A DNA stretch of 43,558 nt from Fibrobacter sp. GTDB lineage: Bacteria > Fibrobacterota > Fibrobacteria > Fibrobacterales > Fibrobacteraceae. Every line of letters starts with the position of its first letter. The stretch's first letter is position 1. A program made the position numbers and the translations under genes. Location of the stretch: positions 1 through 43,558 of the forward strand of contig NZ_JAFWOM010000016.1 in the NCBI RefSeq assembly GCF_017545445.1, written 5' to 3'. The notes under the pieces are model-generated. The model made no database searches, was not told the origin of the DNA, and was given only the letters and a program-made list of their open reading frames with translations. This document shows, one piece after another, positions 24,632 through 33,249 of this stretch.

Positions 24632-26383
24632 TTACGGATTTATATGCTGTTTCAGTTTTTTCATAAGTTGTTCCGCATTCAATCGTCCAACATTCATCTG
24701 TTTCTTGAAATCCGCAACAACGGCAGTTACAATTGTCTGATCTCTTTTAGAAACAAAAGGAGTAATGTTTTCTAGTGTAAAATTGTAATAAAAATCGTCT
24801 ATATCTTTTTTGATAAGGTCAAACTTGCTTAACAGTTCCTCCATATTTTGCTGATACATTTTTTTGACTTCGAGAGGAACCTTTTTGCAGTTTCCAACTT
24901 TATACGATGGTTTTATAACAATTGTTTCTGTTTCTTCTTTGGGATTTTTGTAAAGCCTATCATCTCTTTCTGTATAAGAATATTTGACAGTGCATGAGAT
25001 CGATCCATTGAAATTGCACTGAATCGTTGTTTTTGCGTAATTAAAATGAGTTACAGGATTTCTGTACTCAGAAAGGGGTTCATGCGATTTATCCAAAGGA
25101 ACAAATGAAGTTACTGTTTTAAAACAATCATAAGGTAAATAAACCGACACTTTCTGATGAACGATGGAGTAATTATCAAAAGTGTCATCCAAAGAACGAC
25201 CACTAAAAGACCAAGCGCCAAGACCAATAGAACGACCAATAGAATAAGGATCAAAACTATTAGAATTACGATTGTTTTTATTTTTTTCCAAACATGGGAT
25301 ATTCAATTTAACCCTAAAGTATTTTTTCCCATCAATTTCTTCCACATCTTCAAAAGCACCGCTATCACAAAAGAACGTATCATCAATTTCTTGTTTGAGT
25401 TCCATGTATTCTTCATTCCATTTTTCAAATTTATCGGAACTGAAAATACAGAATTCTCGCACAGAGTCACGCACCATCTTTGAAAGGGCTTCCTTATTAT
25501 CCTCTTTTGTCCATAAGCAATCTTTAAGGATTAGGGCATCAACCGGCTTGACTTCATTCCTGTCGCAAAGGTACGCGGCCATCTTTAAAACACGAGCCAT
25601 TTTCTGCCAGCGTCGGTCAGAGATATAAATAGGATTAGACTTGTTTGCATCTTTTTTGTTGTACTCATCAATCTTTACGCGAATCGCATGAATCACGTTC
25701 AGGGTCTCCTTGGATACCACAACATCATTGAGGCTTGCCAAAGCGTCGTTCCACTTTTGCGCATCAAAAGTCAGAGATTCATTGACGGGAACAATCGGTT
25801 CGGTAGGAATATCATTCAACAACGCGTCAAAATTACTGCGTTCCGTCATGGGGTTGACAACCAATCGCATAATGAATCGATCGTACAATGCTTCTAACCC
25901 TTGATTCTCTGCAGGGATTTCGTTACTGGCGGCAACAATACCCTTTAGCGGAACATCGATCACCGTGTCACCATTGCGGAACTTACGTTCGTTGATGATT
26001 GTCAATAAAGTATTTAGAATTGCAGGACTGCTTTTCCAAATTTCATCCAAGAAAGCAATGTCAGCCTCGGGCAAATACCCTTTGGTCTTACGAATATAAC
26101 GATCTTCTTTAAGTTCCTTGATGCTTACAGGCCCAAAGACCTCTTCAGGAGTGCTAAAACGATTCATCAAATATTCAAAATATTTGGGTTCCTTAAATGC
26201 CAAGCTCAAGCGTCGGGCAATCAAGCTCTTGGCCGTTCCCGGAGGAACATATAAAAAAACAGACTGACCGGACAATATTGCAAGCAAGGCTAGAGCCACT
26301 ATTTCGTCACGTTCGTGAAGACCTACGGAGATTTCTTGAATCAGTTGGGAAATCTGTTCTTTCTTGGATTTGTCTTGAGCCAT
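24632..26383 (-). CDS. ravA: RavA-like MoxR AAA+ ATPase
   Basis: 583-aa cytosolic AAA+ ATPase. Walker A is PPGTAKS (47-53), Walker B FLDEIWK (111-117), sensor 1 VAASNE (near 150). RavA-typical blocks are present: MNRFSTPEEVFGPVSIKEL, AILNTLLTIINERKFRNG, LEALYDRFIMRLVVNPM and YISDRRWQKMARVL. The C-terminal 250 residues replace the E. coli LARA region with a longer beta-rich section. RavA-ViaA is known in enterobacteria to act on respiratory and Fe-S proteins in the membrane zone; the client here is unknown. The ATG at 26383 has a strong AAAAGGAGGTATT. It overlaps the end of the xylanase gene by 43 nt in another frame, which implies translational coupling. Confidence 0.9.
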   Translation of the reverse strand: MAQDKSKKEQISQLIQEISVGLHERDEIVALALLAILSGQSVFLYVPPGTAKSLIARRLSLAFKEPKYFEYLMNRFSTPEEVFGPVSIKELKEDRYIRKTKGYLPEADIAFLDEIWKSSPAILNTLLTIINERKFRNGDTVIDVPLKGIVAASNEIPAENQGLEALYDRFIMRLVVNPMTERSNFDALLNDIPTEPIVPVNESLTFDAQKWNDALASLNDVVVSKETLNVIHAIRVKIDEYNKKDANKSNPIYISDRRWQKMARVLKMAAYLCDRNEVKPVDALILKDCLWTKEDNKEALSKMVRDSVREFCIFSSDKFEKWNEEYMELKQEIDDTFFCDSGAFEDVEEIDGKKYFRVKLNIPCLEKNKNNRNSNSFDPYSIGRSIGLGAWSFSGRSLDDTFDNYSIVHQKVSVYLPYDCFKTVTSFVPLDKSHEPLSEYRNPVTHFNYAKTTIQCNFNGSISCTVKYSYTERDDRLYKNPKEETETIVIKPSYKVGNCKKVPLEVKKMYQQNMEELLSKFDLIKKDIDDFYYNFTLENITPFVSKRDQTIVTAVVADFKKQMNVGRLNAEQLMKKLKQHINP

Positions 26384-27372
26384 AATACCTCCTTTTGAAC
26401 ACTCATATAATTTTCAATCGTCACAATTTTAACGGAACCGCCCCGTTTAACCAAAAACTTTCCAGACTGCTGGAATTGGGTTGCGACAGCATCCTTGAGC
26501 GACGAACCATGCATCAACTCCACCGTTCCCAAATAACGGCCTTGCATATCGAACACCAGAAAAGAGCCCGATTCGAACAAACGCTTCGGCGGAACACGTA
26601 ACGCATTTGTCCCTCCGATACTGCGAGGAGATGAATCGTTTATATTGAAATAGGTGAAATCAATTTTACCTGTAGATTCGCCGCCGGCTTCCACAAGCAT
26701 TTTCATCTCGTCAAGTTTCCCCAATCTCACGCCCAAAGTATCCCACTTTTTGAAATGAGCTGTGATATTGATTCGACCACACTGTCGAGCGTTGCGACGC
26801 ACGCTGATAACCTGCAAGAAAGACATATCACCCTGAATCGTAGGCTTTGTATTACGACGTTCCTGCCACAACTCATACGTATCGCCATCGAGTTCATATT
26901 CGCCAATCTTCGTTCCCAAATATTCCTCGGAAGGCTTAACAAACCAATCCTCCACGATATAATACTCCACCGCCGGATTTTCTGTCCGCCCATAGACTCC
27001 GATATAAGAATAGCCTGCACTCCCCGATTTTTCGAACTTGAAATCCGCAGAAAAATCCTCATATTTGTCGTAAGTCATGGCATCGCTGTACTTGCGCCCG
27101 ACACGCACGATAAAATCGTTCGATCCACTCCATTCGGCAGAGAATGTTCCATTGTTCCAATACGTCATGGAACCTTTGCCGTCCTGAAGCCAAACTTCGT
27201 AATCCAAAGCGGAACCGTCATTGTCACTTTTTACGGTCTCGATTCCGCTGTCTTGAATCGTCCGCTTATCCCCTTGATGCCCCATTTCGTCGTTGCAAGC
27301 ATCAACAGCATAAGCCGGCATGGCAATGCCTATCGTAAGTGTAGCGGCAAAGGCGATTAACTTATTCTTCAT
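26341..27372 (-). CDS. GH11 endo-1,4-beta-xylanase with Fibrobacter-type C-terminal tail
   Basis: 343-aa secreted enzyme that cuts internal beta-1,4 bonds of xylan. Signal peptide MKNKLIAFAATLTIGIAMPAYA. The GH11 jelly-roll is clear: YEVWLQDGKGSMTYWNNGTF, YSYIGVYGRTENPAVEYYIV with the nucleophile Glu near 135, then DGDTYELWQERRNTKPTIQG and QVISVRR. The acid/base Glu is probably in LVEAGGESTG (near 227-231), where the usual EGYQSSG motif is altered. Residues about 250-340 are not GH11: they carry FDMQGRYLGTVELMHG and GKFLVKRGGSVKIVTI, a C-terminal domain of the kind Fibrobacter uses on secreted enzymes, possibly for sorting. It lies in one operon with ravA-viaA and six-Cys genes, an odd partnership. 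Confidence 0.88.
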   Translation of the reverse strand: MKNKLIAFAATLTIGIAMPAYAVDACNDEMGHQGDKRTIQDSGIETVKSDNDGSALDYEVWLQDGKGSMTYWNNGTFSAEWSGSNDFIVRVGRKYSDAMTYDKYEDFSADFKFEKSGSAGYSYIGVYGRTENPAVEYYIVEDWFVKPSEEYLGTKIGEYELDGDTYELWQERRNTKPTIQGDMSFLQVISVRRNARQCGRINITAHFKKWDTLGVRLGKLDEMKMLVEAGGESTGKIDFTYFNINDSSPRSIGGTNALRVPPKRLFESGSFLVFDMQGRYLGTVELMHGSSLKDAVATQFQQSGKFLVKRGGSVKIVTIENYMSVQKEVLWLKTNPRKNRFPN

Positions 27373-27420
27373 ATATTTCCCCTCAAGATTTTTGGAACAA
27401 AAGTTCTCTTATACAAAATC

Positions 27421-28119
27421 TTATCTAACCGAGCAAGAATTCCGTACACGATTCATAATAGTTTCTGCTTTTTCTTTTTCCTTGCAAAGCCAATACAAAA
27501 TTCCTGCGCCGCATTTTTCAATCGTTTCTTCATCATAGCCACAGCTATTAAGACAAGCAACCATCAATTTATACTCAACCGTGATATCCAAGCGTTCATT
27601 GCAGTGCAACTTGTCCATAACAGCAGCCCCCAAGGCAGCCCCAGCAACGGCTGCGCCAGCGCCCGTTAAAAGCTTACCCCATTTACGTTCCTTTGGCTGA
27701 TTTTCGGAATTTTCAACCGACTCATTAGCGACAGATTCTCCCGGCACATTTGCAACCTCATTGGCATTTTCCCCAATCACAGGTTCTTTTATATTTTCAA
27801 CGACAGGAGCTACATTCGGCTTTTCAAAAGCAGGCTGAATTACAACTTTCGGCTTGTCCTCCACGCTCGGGGGCGCAACAGTTTTCTTTTCGGCACTCAT
27901 ATCTAACAAAATCTGGCGCTGTTCGCGCAGCAAAGCAAAGACGGAATCCACTAGGGAATCCTTGTTAATCGGCGTTTTTAATCCCTTGTAAAGGGAATCG
28001 CGATACGCCTCATCGGTCAAGCACTTTGTCGCCTTAACAACGCATTCTCTTTTTTGATAGTCGCAAGACATCAACATTCCTGCAATTAAAACAAAGTAAA
28101 TCAACAATAATTTTTTCAT
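27421..28119 (-). CDS. Lipoprotein with six-Cys C-terminal domain
   Basis: 232-aa predicted lipoprotein. The signal peptide MKKLLLIYFVLIAGMLMSC has lipobox L-M-S-C (Cys19). A helical part with a coiled-coil-like stretch and a Pro/Val/Glu-rich linker (about 85-145) leads to a Gly/Ala-rich hydrophobic segment (LLTGAGAAVAGAALGAAVM, about 153-171). The C-terminal domain has LHC, YKLMVACLNSCGYD, IEKCGAG, YWLC and NSC. The same Cys pattern occurs in the proteins at 28634-29239 and 33305-33985. The lipobox plus a Gly-rich hydrophobic segment could tether it to two membranes or form a pore-like helix. The stop lies 48 nt before the xylanase start, and the start 3 nt after the preceding gene. No known family recognised. 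Confidence 0.75.
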   Translation of the reverse strand: MKKLLLIYFVLIAGMLMSCDYQKRECVVKATKCLTDEAYRDSLYKGLKTPINKDSLVDSVFALLREQRQILLDMSAEKKTVAPPSVEDKPKVVIQPAFEKPNVAPVVENIKEPVIGENANEVANVPGESVANESVENSENQPKERKWGKLLTGAGAAVAGAALGAAVMDKLHCNERLDITVEYKLMVACLNSCGYDEETIEKCGAGILYWLCKEKEKAETIMNRVRNSCSVR

Positions 28120-28122
28120 AGT

Positions 28123-28623
28123 CTAAAAATCAAATTCATCTTTTCCATCTTTGTCCTTTTTGCTGGAAAAGAGCTGATTCTCCTTTTCTTGTTTGATGGG
28201 TTCAATAACTTCTTTTCTGAAAAGATTCAAAAAATCTTGACCAAATTTTTCAGCAAGCCATTGTTCTGGTTTGGTGCAATCTTTTTCTGCTAAAAAAAGT
28301 TTTAATTTTTCAAAGAAGGCGATTGCAGGTTCAAGTCTATGAGGATCCGGTCGGTCCGCCAACAATTCGCTTTCCGAAGGCTTATCACTTTTCGGTCGCT
28401 TCTTCCAATATTTTTTCTCGACACTATTGTCATAAGAAAATTCATCATCGGCTTTTTTAATGCTGAACTTTTTGCTAGAGGACTTCTTTTCACTAGCGTC
28501 TTTAGGATTTTTTCTATAGTATTCCTTGACCGCTTCAGCGTACTTCATTTCACGAGCCTTTAGCATATCGTCCAGCTCGTTTCGCAGATTCCGCCATTGA
28601 TGAATTTTATCAGCAACAATCAT
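28123..28623 (-). CDS. Charged 166-aa protein of unknown function
   Basis: No family recognised. It is very hydrophilic with no signal peptide or membrane segment. The N terminus is helical (WRNLRNELDDMLKAREMKYA), a Lys/Ser-rich flexible middle follows (residues 45-85), and then a more ordered block (LEPAIAFFEKLKLFLAEKD ... WLAEKFGQDFLNLFRKEVIE). It is likely a cytosolic adaptor. It sits between the two six-Cys genes with gaps of 10 and 3 nt, so it is certainly part of the operon and probably acts with them. Confidence 0.7.
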   Translation of the reverse strand: MIVADKIHQWRNLRNELDDMLKAREMKYAEAVKEYYRKNPKDASEKKSSSKKFSIKKADDEFSYDNSVEKKYWKKRPKSDKPSESELLADRPDPHRLEPAIAFFEKLKLFLAEKDCTKPEQWLAEKFGQDFLNLFRKEVIEPIKQEKENQLFSSKKDKDGKDEFDF

Positions 28624-28633
28624 TTCAACAAAA

Positions 28634-29239
28634 TCAATACCTATAAGAATTTCCTATCGGGCAAGAATAATAAAATTTATTCCTTGACTCAGAATAATCT
28701 TTCTTTTCTCTACACTCAAACTCTTTAATTTTTTCAGCACATGCTTCAATATGATAGGAGCCACAAGTGTTAACACATGCCTGCATCAAATAATATTCAT
28801 CTACAAGGGAATAATAGGCACAATGAGTATCAGCATCATCGACAGCAATACCTGCGCCAACACCAATTCCACCAACAGCAAGCCCAGCAGCTACAATAGC
28901 GGCACCCTTAACACTCTTTTTTTCAGTTATTTTATTCGCTTTCAAATTATCAACTTTATCCTTAATTGTCGTCTTTATTTTTTCACTTTTGGCGTGTGCT
29001 ATTCTAATCGTTTGATTCGCCGCCTTTTTAGTTGCAGACGTTCCTCGTTGGGCCGTATAAATTACGGACTCTTTCGCTTTATCTGCAACGTCCTTCGCCC
29101 TTTTTAAAATTTCTTCACGGCCTTCTTTTGTAGAAAGCCCGCTATCATCAACAACTTCTTGAACGGTATCCTTGATGACCGTTCGCGCCTTTTGGACTTT
29201 TTCCTTGATTTGATCTATAAAAGGATTTTTTTCGCTCAT
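28634..29239 (-). CDS. Six-Cys domain protein with amphipathic helices and Gly-zipper segment
   Basis: 201 aa, first gene of the six-gene operon. ATG 29239 was chosen over an upstream in-frame start because CAAGGAAATTTT precedes it. The N-terminal 110 residues are Lys/Ala/Val-rich amphipathic helices (IKEKVQKARTVIKDTVQEVV ... AKDVADKAKESVIYTAQRG), resembling apolipoprotein or LEA-like repeats. A Gly-zipper hydrophobic stretch follows (AAIVAAGLAVGGIGVGAGIA, about 120-140). The C-terminal domain reads HCAYYSLVDEYYLMQACVNT with Cys at THC, AC, NTC, AC, FEC and YSCP. With no N-terminal signal peptide, the hydrophobic segment may place the Cys domain outside the inner membrane. Confidence 0.75.
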   Translation of the reverse strand: MSEKNPFIDQIKEKVQKARTVIKDTVQEVVDDSGLSTKEGREEILKRAKDVADKAKESVIYTAQRGTSATKKAANQTIRIAHAKSEKIKTTIKDKVDNLKANKITEKKSVKGAAIVAAGLAVGGIGVGAGIAVDDADTHCAYYSLVDEYYLMQACVNTCGSYHIEACAEKIKEFECREKKDYSESRNKFYYSCPIGNSYRY

Positions 29240-29541
29240 AAAATTTCCTTGAGGGATAAAAATAAATTTTTTCACACCAAAAAATTCAAAGCAAATGGCG
29301 AAATTTGCCCATAACAGCCAAATTTAATGTAAAAGCGCCATTTTTTCCATTTCTTTTTGTCCCCTTTTGTCCCTTTTCGGGTTTCTACATCTGTAATCGA
29401 AGGCGGCGATAAGCCCCTTCAACAGATCAAGCCCTCGAGTTTGAATTGCAGATTGACAAAACGGCAAAACGTCATTCCATCGAAATCTTACAAAAAATCG
29501 CAATCGCGATATCACCATTAACCCTTAAAAAAGGATACACT
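29240..29541. promoter_or_regulatory. Divergent regulatory region between the six-Cys operon and the helicase cassette
   Basis: No gene is seen in this 302-nt region. It contains an inverted repeat AAATGGCG/CGCCATTT (29293-29343). A 41-nt block at 29356-29396 contains GTCCCCTTTTGTCCCTTTT and ends TTTCTACATCTGTAA. An 18-nt box ATCGCAATCGCGATATCA lies at 29497-29514. The 41-nt block (one mismatch) and the 18-nt box (identical) occur again in the same order before the second HicA-like gene (35228-35268 and 35306-35323). Confidence 0.65.
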
Positions 29542-29784
29542 ATGTTTTACTTTTCAAAAAACAGAGAAATAAATGACTTCTGCAACGAACTCGTAAATTC
29601 CCACCTTTGGGAATACTCTCGCAGAGGCAAGTACATTTCCATCAAAAGAACCATCAAAGAAACAACCCTCAACCTGACGGTGCCCACAACCCCAAGCGAC
29701 CCCGATGCCGCTCTGAGATTCAGAAACAAGTACCGCAGACTCATCCGTCAATACCTCATTGACAACAACATCATTAGCGCTTAA
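29542..29784 (+). CDS. HicA-like small protein, copy 1
   Basis: 80 aa. Start taken at ATG 29542 (AAAAAAGGATACACT before it). The order is helix (REINDFCNELVNSHLW), strand (EYSRRGKYISIKRTIKE), strand (TTLNLTVPTTPSD), helix (AALRFRNKYRRLIRQYLID), the alpha-beta-beta-(beta)-alpha dsRBD-like build of HicA mRNA interferase. The catalytic His of HicA is not obvious: where its GSHH motif would be, this copy has RRGKYISIKR. A close relative at 35338 has GKNHPSLRH there. No HicB is adjacent. It is followed after 18 nt by the helicase gene. It may be an RNA-binding adaptor rather than a toxin. Confidence 0.65.
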   Translation: MFYFSKNREINDFCNELVNSHLWEYSRRGKYISIKRTIKETTLNLTVPTTPSDPDAALRFRNKYRRLIRQYLIDNNIISA

Positions 29785-29802
29785 CCCAAGGAGGATACAC
29801 AA

Positions 29803-32364
29803 ATGTGTGTCGCAAAGAATCACCTACACGCACTCGATAAAGAATGCAACCTCCGTTTCAACGGATACCAGACATCCTTTGTTGAAGCCGATTACTACGG
29901 CAAAGACGACGACGGTTACAAGTACAAACTCTATGAATCTAACCGCACCAAAGCAAAATTCGAAGACATCTTGATCAGCTTCAACAGTTGCTTTAAAAAA
30001 GGTTTCGGTTGCTACCAAATTCCAGAAAACGAAGTACCAAAAGCAAAATTAAAGCCAGAAAACTTTCTTATCATCAAGCGCTTTGTCATCCAAAACGACA
30101 AGGAATCCAACAAAAAGAACGTTTTCATCTGGCTTAACGCCCCGCTCAAAGAAGGTCACCTTCTCTGCACAGCCCCCTCGACAATACAAATTGTCGCTGA
30201 AATTTCAGCAATGGAACACGTCAGCGGGACTCACGGAGAATTCGGCATCCAAACGCAACAATCCATCGACAACTTCAACAATCGCTTCTGCATTCCAGAA
30301 AACATTCCGGCAGCGCTAACAAGTTTGTTCCAAACTGAAGAATTGCAACTTCCTAAATTCAACATCAAAAAATTGCCCGAAAGCGAATTCATCATTCTCA
30401 AGGACAACAATCGCCCAGGAAACAGCGAACAACGCGCATTCGTAGAAAGTGCACTTTCAACCCCCGACTTCACCATTAAAATTGGCCCGCCAGGCTCAGG
30501 AAAAACGACCTCCGTTGTCGAACTGATTTTCCAGTTCGTCAAGCGCGGCAAGCGAATTTTGCTAGTCGCCTCGACAAATGTCGCCATAGATAACATCCTT
30601 GAAAAACTGAAAGACCACCTCGACCTCGCTTGCGTCAAGCGCTACGGAAATGACGACAACGACAAAATAAGCATCGACGCCAAAAAGTTCATCGAAGGTC
30701 CCGCATTCAGAAAGACCGAAGCAAAAGCATTGCAAGAGCGCTTAGCATCTATTTCCGAAAAAAATTGCAAGGCAGTACAAAAGGAACTTCTTGAAAACTG
30801 CGATGTCAAAGACAATGAAATGCTCTACGAAATTCTCGAAGAGAACACCCCCATTGTCGCAGGAACAACCTTTGGCGCGGCACTCCCCGAAATGGCAAAG
30901 TTGGCCGCTAGAGACAGCACAGAGCCGCCATTCGACTACCTGATTCTTGACGAAGCATCCAAAACGACCATTCAAGAATTCCTCGTTCCGGCAGTTCTCT
31001 GCAAACACTGGATTATCGTAGGCGATATTCAACAGTTGCCCCCATACGTCTGCGACGAAGACTTTTCTGAAAATCTCCAAATTTGCTATCCTGACGACGA
31101 AGACAAAAAACGCGATTACACAGCAGCTTCGGACTCGTTACTCGCTGCGATGGGAAACAACAGCCGACAAACAGTATTCCTCATCGAAAAAGAATCTGAA
31201 ATGGACGCGTTCCTGTACAAGGCATATGCAAAAAAAAACGAAGTACTCTTTGCCGATGCCGACAAGAAAAGTGATGAAAAAGACCTTCCCTACGCAACAA
31301 TCATCGTAGGGTCCCTCAAAAGCTTCGAAAAGAATCGCGCCATTATCTCCCCTCGCATTACAACGGTCCGCCCCGCATGCGACAAAGCGACAGGGGTCAT
31401 TCTCCACGAAGAAGAAATGCAAGAATGGATTAACCTCGCACGATTCAACCGCGAAAAGATCTTCAAGCGTTTCGACGAGAACAAGCCCAAGGAATGGCAC
31501 GACGAAATCGCATGGCGTCTCGTCCGTATGTTCGAACAGCGCGACAACAACGTGAACGAAGGCCACAGCACCTTGGAACGCTTGGGCAAGCAAGTCGAAG
31601 ACCTGATTCCAACGGGAGACAAGGAAAACTGCAAAAAAAGCATCCACATCTTTGAACAAATTTATCTGCCATCCTGTATGGAACTTCTCTTGCGAGGCTA
31701 CGGAGAATACAAGGACCTTGCGCTTTTCCGCGGCATTCCCCAAAACATGCTCGAAAGCCGTTGCATCAAACTCACCAACCAACACCGCAGCCACCCAGAC
31801 ATAGCAAAAATCGCTTCCGACGAATTTTACGAAGGAAAAGCTATGCGCTCCGAGCACATGGTCGGTAAACGCGAATGGGACTACCGCCGCTTCGGCAAAA
31901 AACACAACCACTGGGAAAACATCAAAGGTCGTTGCGACAGCAAGAACCGCAACAAGGCCGAACAGAAATGGATTGAAAGCGAACTTGTCAAGTTCCGCGA
32001 ATTTGCAAAGGCAAAACCAAACAAGGAACAAAAATGGTCCGTCGCCGTTCTCTCGTTCTACAAGGAGCAAGCCGACGAACTGAAGAAAAGCTGCCAACGC
32101 ATTTTCAAGGGATTCGAAAAATACGTCAGCTATAGCGCAGGATCCGTCGATTCCTTCCAAGGTCACGAAGCAGACACCGTCTTCCTCAGCTACAGCAACC
32201 AAGTGCCCACTTGCTTCATCGGAGCCCCCAACCGCCTAAACGTCGCCATCACGCGCGCCCGCTACATGATGGTCCACGTTGGCAACTGGCAAGCCATGAG
32301 CAAAGGCGAAGGAGCCTTAGGACGCATTGTCCAAAAGCTCAAAAATATCACACACAATATTTAA
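29803..32364 (+). CDS. UPF1-like superfamily 1 helicase
   Basis: 853-aa helicase of the UPF1/DNA2-like SF1B group, acting on RNA or DNA. Motif I is GPPGSGKTT (near 228), Ia VASTNVAIDNIL, II DEAS (near 383), III VGDIQQLPP (near 406), V SVDSFQGHEADTVFLS (near 780-795) and VI NRLNVAITRAR (near 808-818). An insertion of about 280 residues between motifs III and IV contains a polar helical region (LARFNREKIFKRFDENKPK). The first 200 residues form a non-helicase N-terminal domain of unknown fold. CAAGGAGGATACACAA precedes the ATG. It follows a HicA-like gene and precedes a winged-helix-like gene in one cassette. Such stand-alone helicases with small partners are common in phage-defence loci, but no named system matches. 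Confidence 0.88.
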   Translation: MCVAKNHLHALDKECNLRFNGYQTSFVEADYYGKDDDGYKYKLYESNRTKAKFEDILISFNSCFKKGFGCYQIPENEVPKAKLKPENFLIIKRFVIQNDKESNKKNVFIWLNAPLKEGHLLCTAPSTIQIVAEISAMEHVSGTHGEFGIQTQQSIDNFNNRFCIPENIPAALTSLFQTEELQLPKFNIKKLPESEFIILKDNNRPGNSEQRAFVESALSTPDFTIKIGPPGSGKTTSVVELIFQFVKRGKRILLVASTNVAIDNILEKLKDHLDLACVKRYGNDDNDKISIDAKKFIEGPAFRKTEAKALQERLASISEKNCKAVQKELLENCDVKDNEMLYEILEENTPIVAGTTFGAALPEMAKLAARDSTEPPFDYLILDEASKTTIQEFLVPAVLCKHWIIVGDIQQLPPYVCDEDFSENLQICYPDDEDKKRDYTAASDSLLAAMGNNSRQTVFLIEKESEMDAFLYKAYAKKNEVLFADADKKSDEKDLPYATIIVGSLKSFEKNRAIISPRITTVRPACDKATGVILHEEEMQEWINLARFNREKIFKRFDENKPKEWHDEIAWRLVRMFEQRDNNVNEGHSTLERLGKQVEDLIPTGDKENCKKSIHIFEQIYLPSCMELLLRGYGEYKDLALFRGIPQNMLESRCIKLTNQHRSHPDIAKIASDEFYEGKAMRSEHMVGKREWDYRRFGKKHNHWENIKGRCDSKNRNKAEQKWIESELVKFREFAKAKPNKEQKWSVAVLSFYKEQADELKKSCQRIFKGFEKYVSYSAGSVDSFQGHEADTVFLSYSNQVPTCFIGAPNRLNVAITRARYMMVHVGNWQAMSKGEGALGRIVQKLKNITHNI

Positions 32365-32383
32365 ATAAAAAAAGGAAAAAAAT

Positions 32384-33055
32384 ATGAATATCAACAATAT
32401 CGAAAACCACATCAGCTACCGCCTCGTAAAAGGCGAAATCCGAACACTCCGCAAAAACCCGTGGATCCGCCCGTTCCTCAGATACATCATGGAACACCCG
32501 AACGCTAAAGAAAAGGAAATCAGCCGCGATCTTTTCTGCGACAACGGAAACGCACGAGCAAACGCAGTCAAAAACATCATCTTCTTTTTCGAGCAGGAAG
32601 GTCTCATCGAAAGCACACCAAGCTTTGGCAACAACTTAACAAACGAAGGCGTAAAAGCTTTGGACTCCAGCGAAATCTGGCAAGGGTTAAAGGGAGCCTT
32701 CCAATTAACATTATGGGTACCTGTAGAAAACCACCCCTACGTTCTCGACATCCAGCCTGTACCCGATCAATGGTACGACAACGGAAGAAACGACCTAGAA
32801 GAATTCCCTGAAAACTACGGAAAGAACATCGAGAACGTCCAGCTAGCATCAAACAAAGTAAAGCTGGACGTCATCGGAGAACGCTATCGCCCAACATTCG
32901 CCAACACGGAATACAAGGCGAGCATAAAATCTAACGGTGAAGTTTCAATTTCTGCAAAATCTACAGTAAAAGGATTGAAGCCGTTCGAAGTCAAATTCAA
33001 AGTCAACGAAGTTGTCAAATCGGCCCTGATCGACGACAACCAAGAAGACTTTTAA
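32384..33055 (+). CDS. Winged-helix-like protein with unknown C-terminal domain
   Basis: 223 aa. The N terminus resembles a winged helix: FLRYIMEHPNAKEKEISRDL, then NAVKNIIFFFEQEGLIEST and NNLTNEGVKALDS (about 28-93). The C-terminal 130 residues (VLDIQPVPDQWYDN, EFPENYGKNIENV, VIGERYRPTF, then beta-rich YKASIKSNGEVSISAKSTV) are not recognised. AAAGGAAAAAAAT precedes the ATG 19 nt after the helicase stop, so they are co-transcribed. It could be the regulator of the cassette or a nucleic-acid-binding partner of the helicase. Confidence 0.7.
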   Translation: MNINNIENHISYRLVKGEIRTLRKNPWIRPFLRYIMEHPNAKEKEISRDLFCDNGNARANAVKNIIFFFEQEGLIESTPSFGNNLTNEGVKALDSSEIWQGLKGAFQLTLWVPVENHPYVLDIQPVPDQWYDNGRNDLEEFPENYGKNIENVQLASNKVKLDVIGERYRPTFANTEYKASIKSNGEVSISAKSTVKGLKPFEVKFKVNEVVKSALIDDNQEDF

Positions 33056-33084
33056 TCATCAACCTTAAACCATAGGAGACCAAG

Positions 33085-33234
33085 ATGAAAAAGTACACTT
33101 CGCTTGATAACCACGCGAACCAACTTAACTCAAACCGTGGTACAAGCGGGTTTAACAAACAGTACAAGGCCGTTCAAACGAACCGTTCCGTTCAGATGAA
33201 CCCCAACAGCAAACTCTACAAGAGAGGTAAATAA
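33085..33234 (+). CDS. 49-aa basic, Asn/Gln-rich small protein
   Basis: Begins MKKYTSLDNHANQLNSNRG and ends KLYKRGK. It is rich in Asn, Gln, Ser and Lys, with no hydrophobic core, so it is likely disordered or bound to nucleic acid. A clear TAGGAGACCAAG precedes the ATG, 29 nt after the previous stop. A strong intrinsic terminator follows 15 nt after its TAA, which makes it the last gene of the cassette. No family recognised; the good ribosome site and the position argue that it is real. Confidence 0.65.
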   Translation: MKKYTSLDNHANQLNSNRGTSGFNKQYKAVQTNRSVQMNPNSKLYKRGK

Positions 33235-33249
33235 CTTACAGAACAACTC

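Noticed and set aside
29542..29784. Complete HicAB toxin-antitoxin module
   Set aside because: No HicB-like gene is adjacent to either HicA-like gene, and copy 1 lacks an obvious catalytic His.
31138..32202. 354-codon minus-strand frame within the helicase gene
   Set aside because: Antisense shadow of helicase motifs; composition (Phe/Val/Ala-rich) is typical of reversed codon-biased coding DNA.
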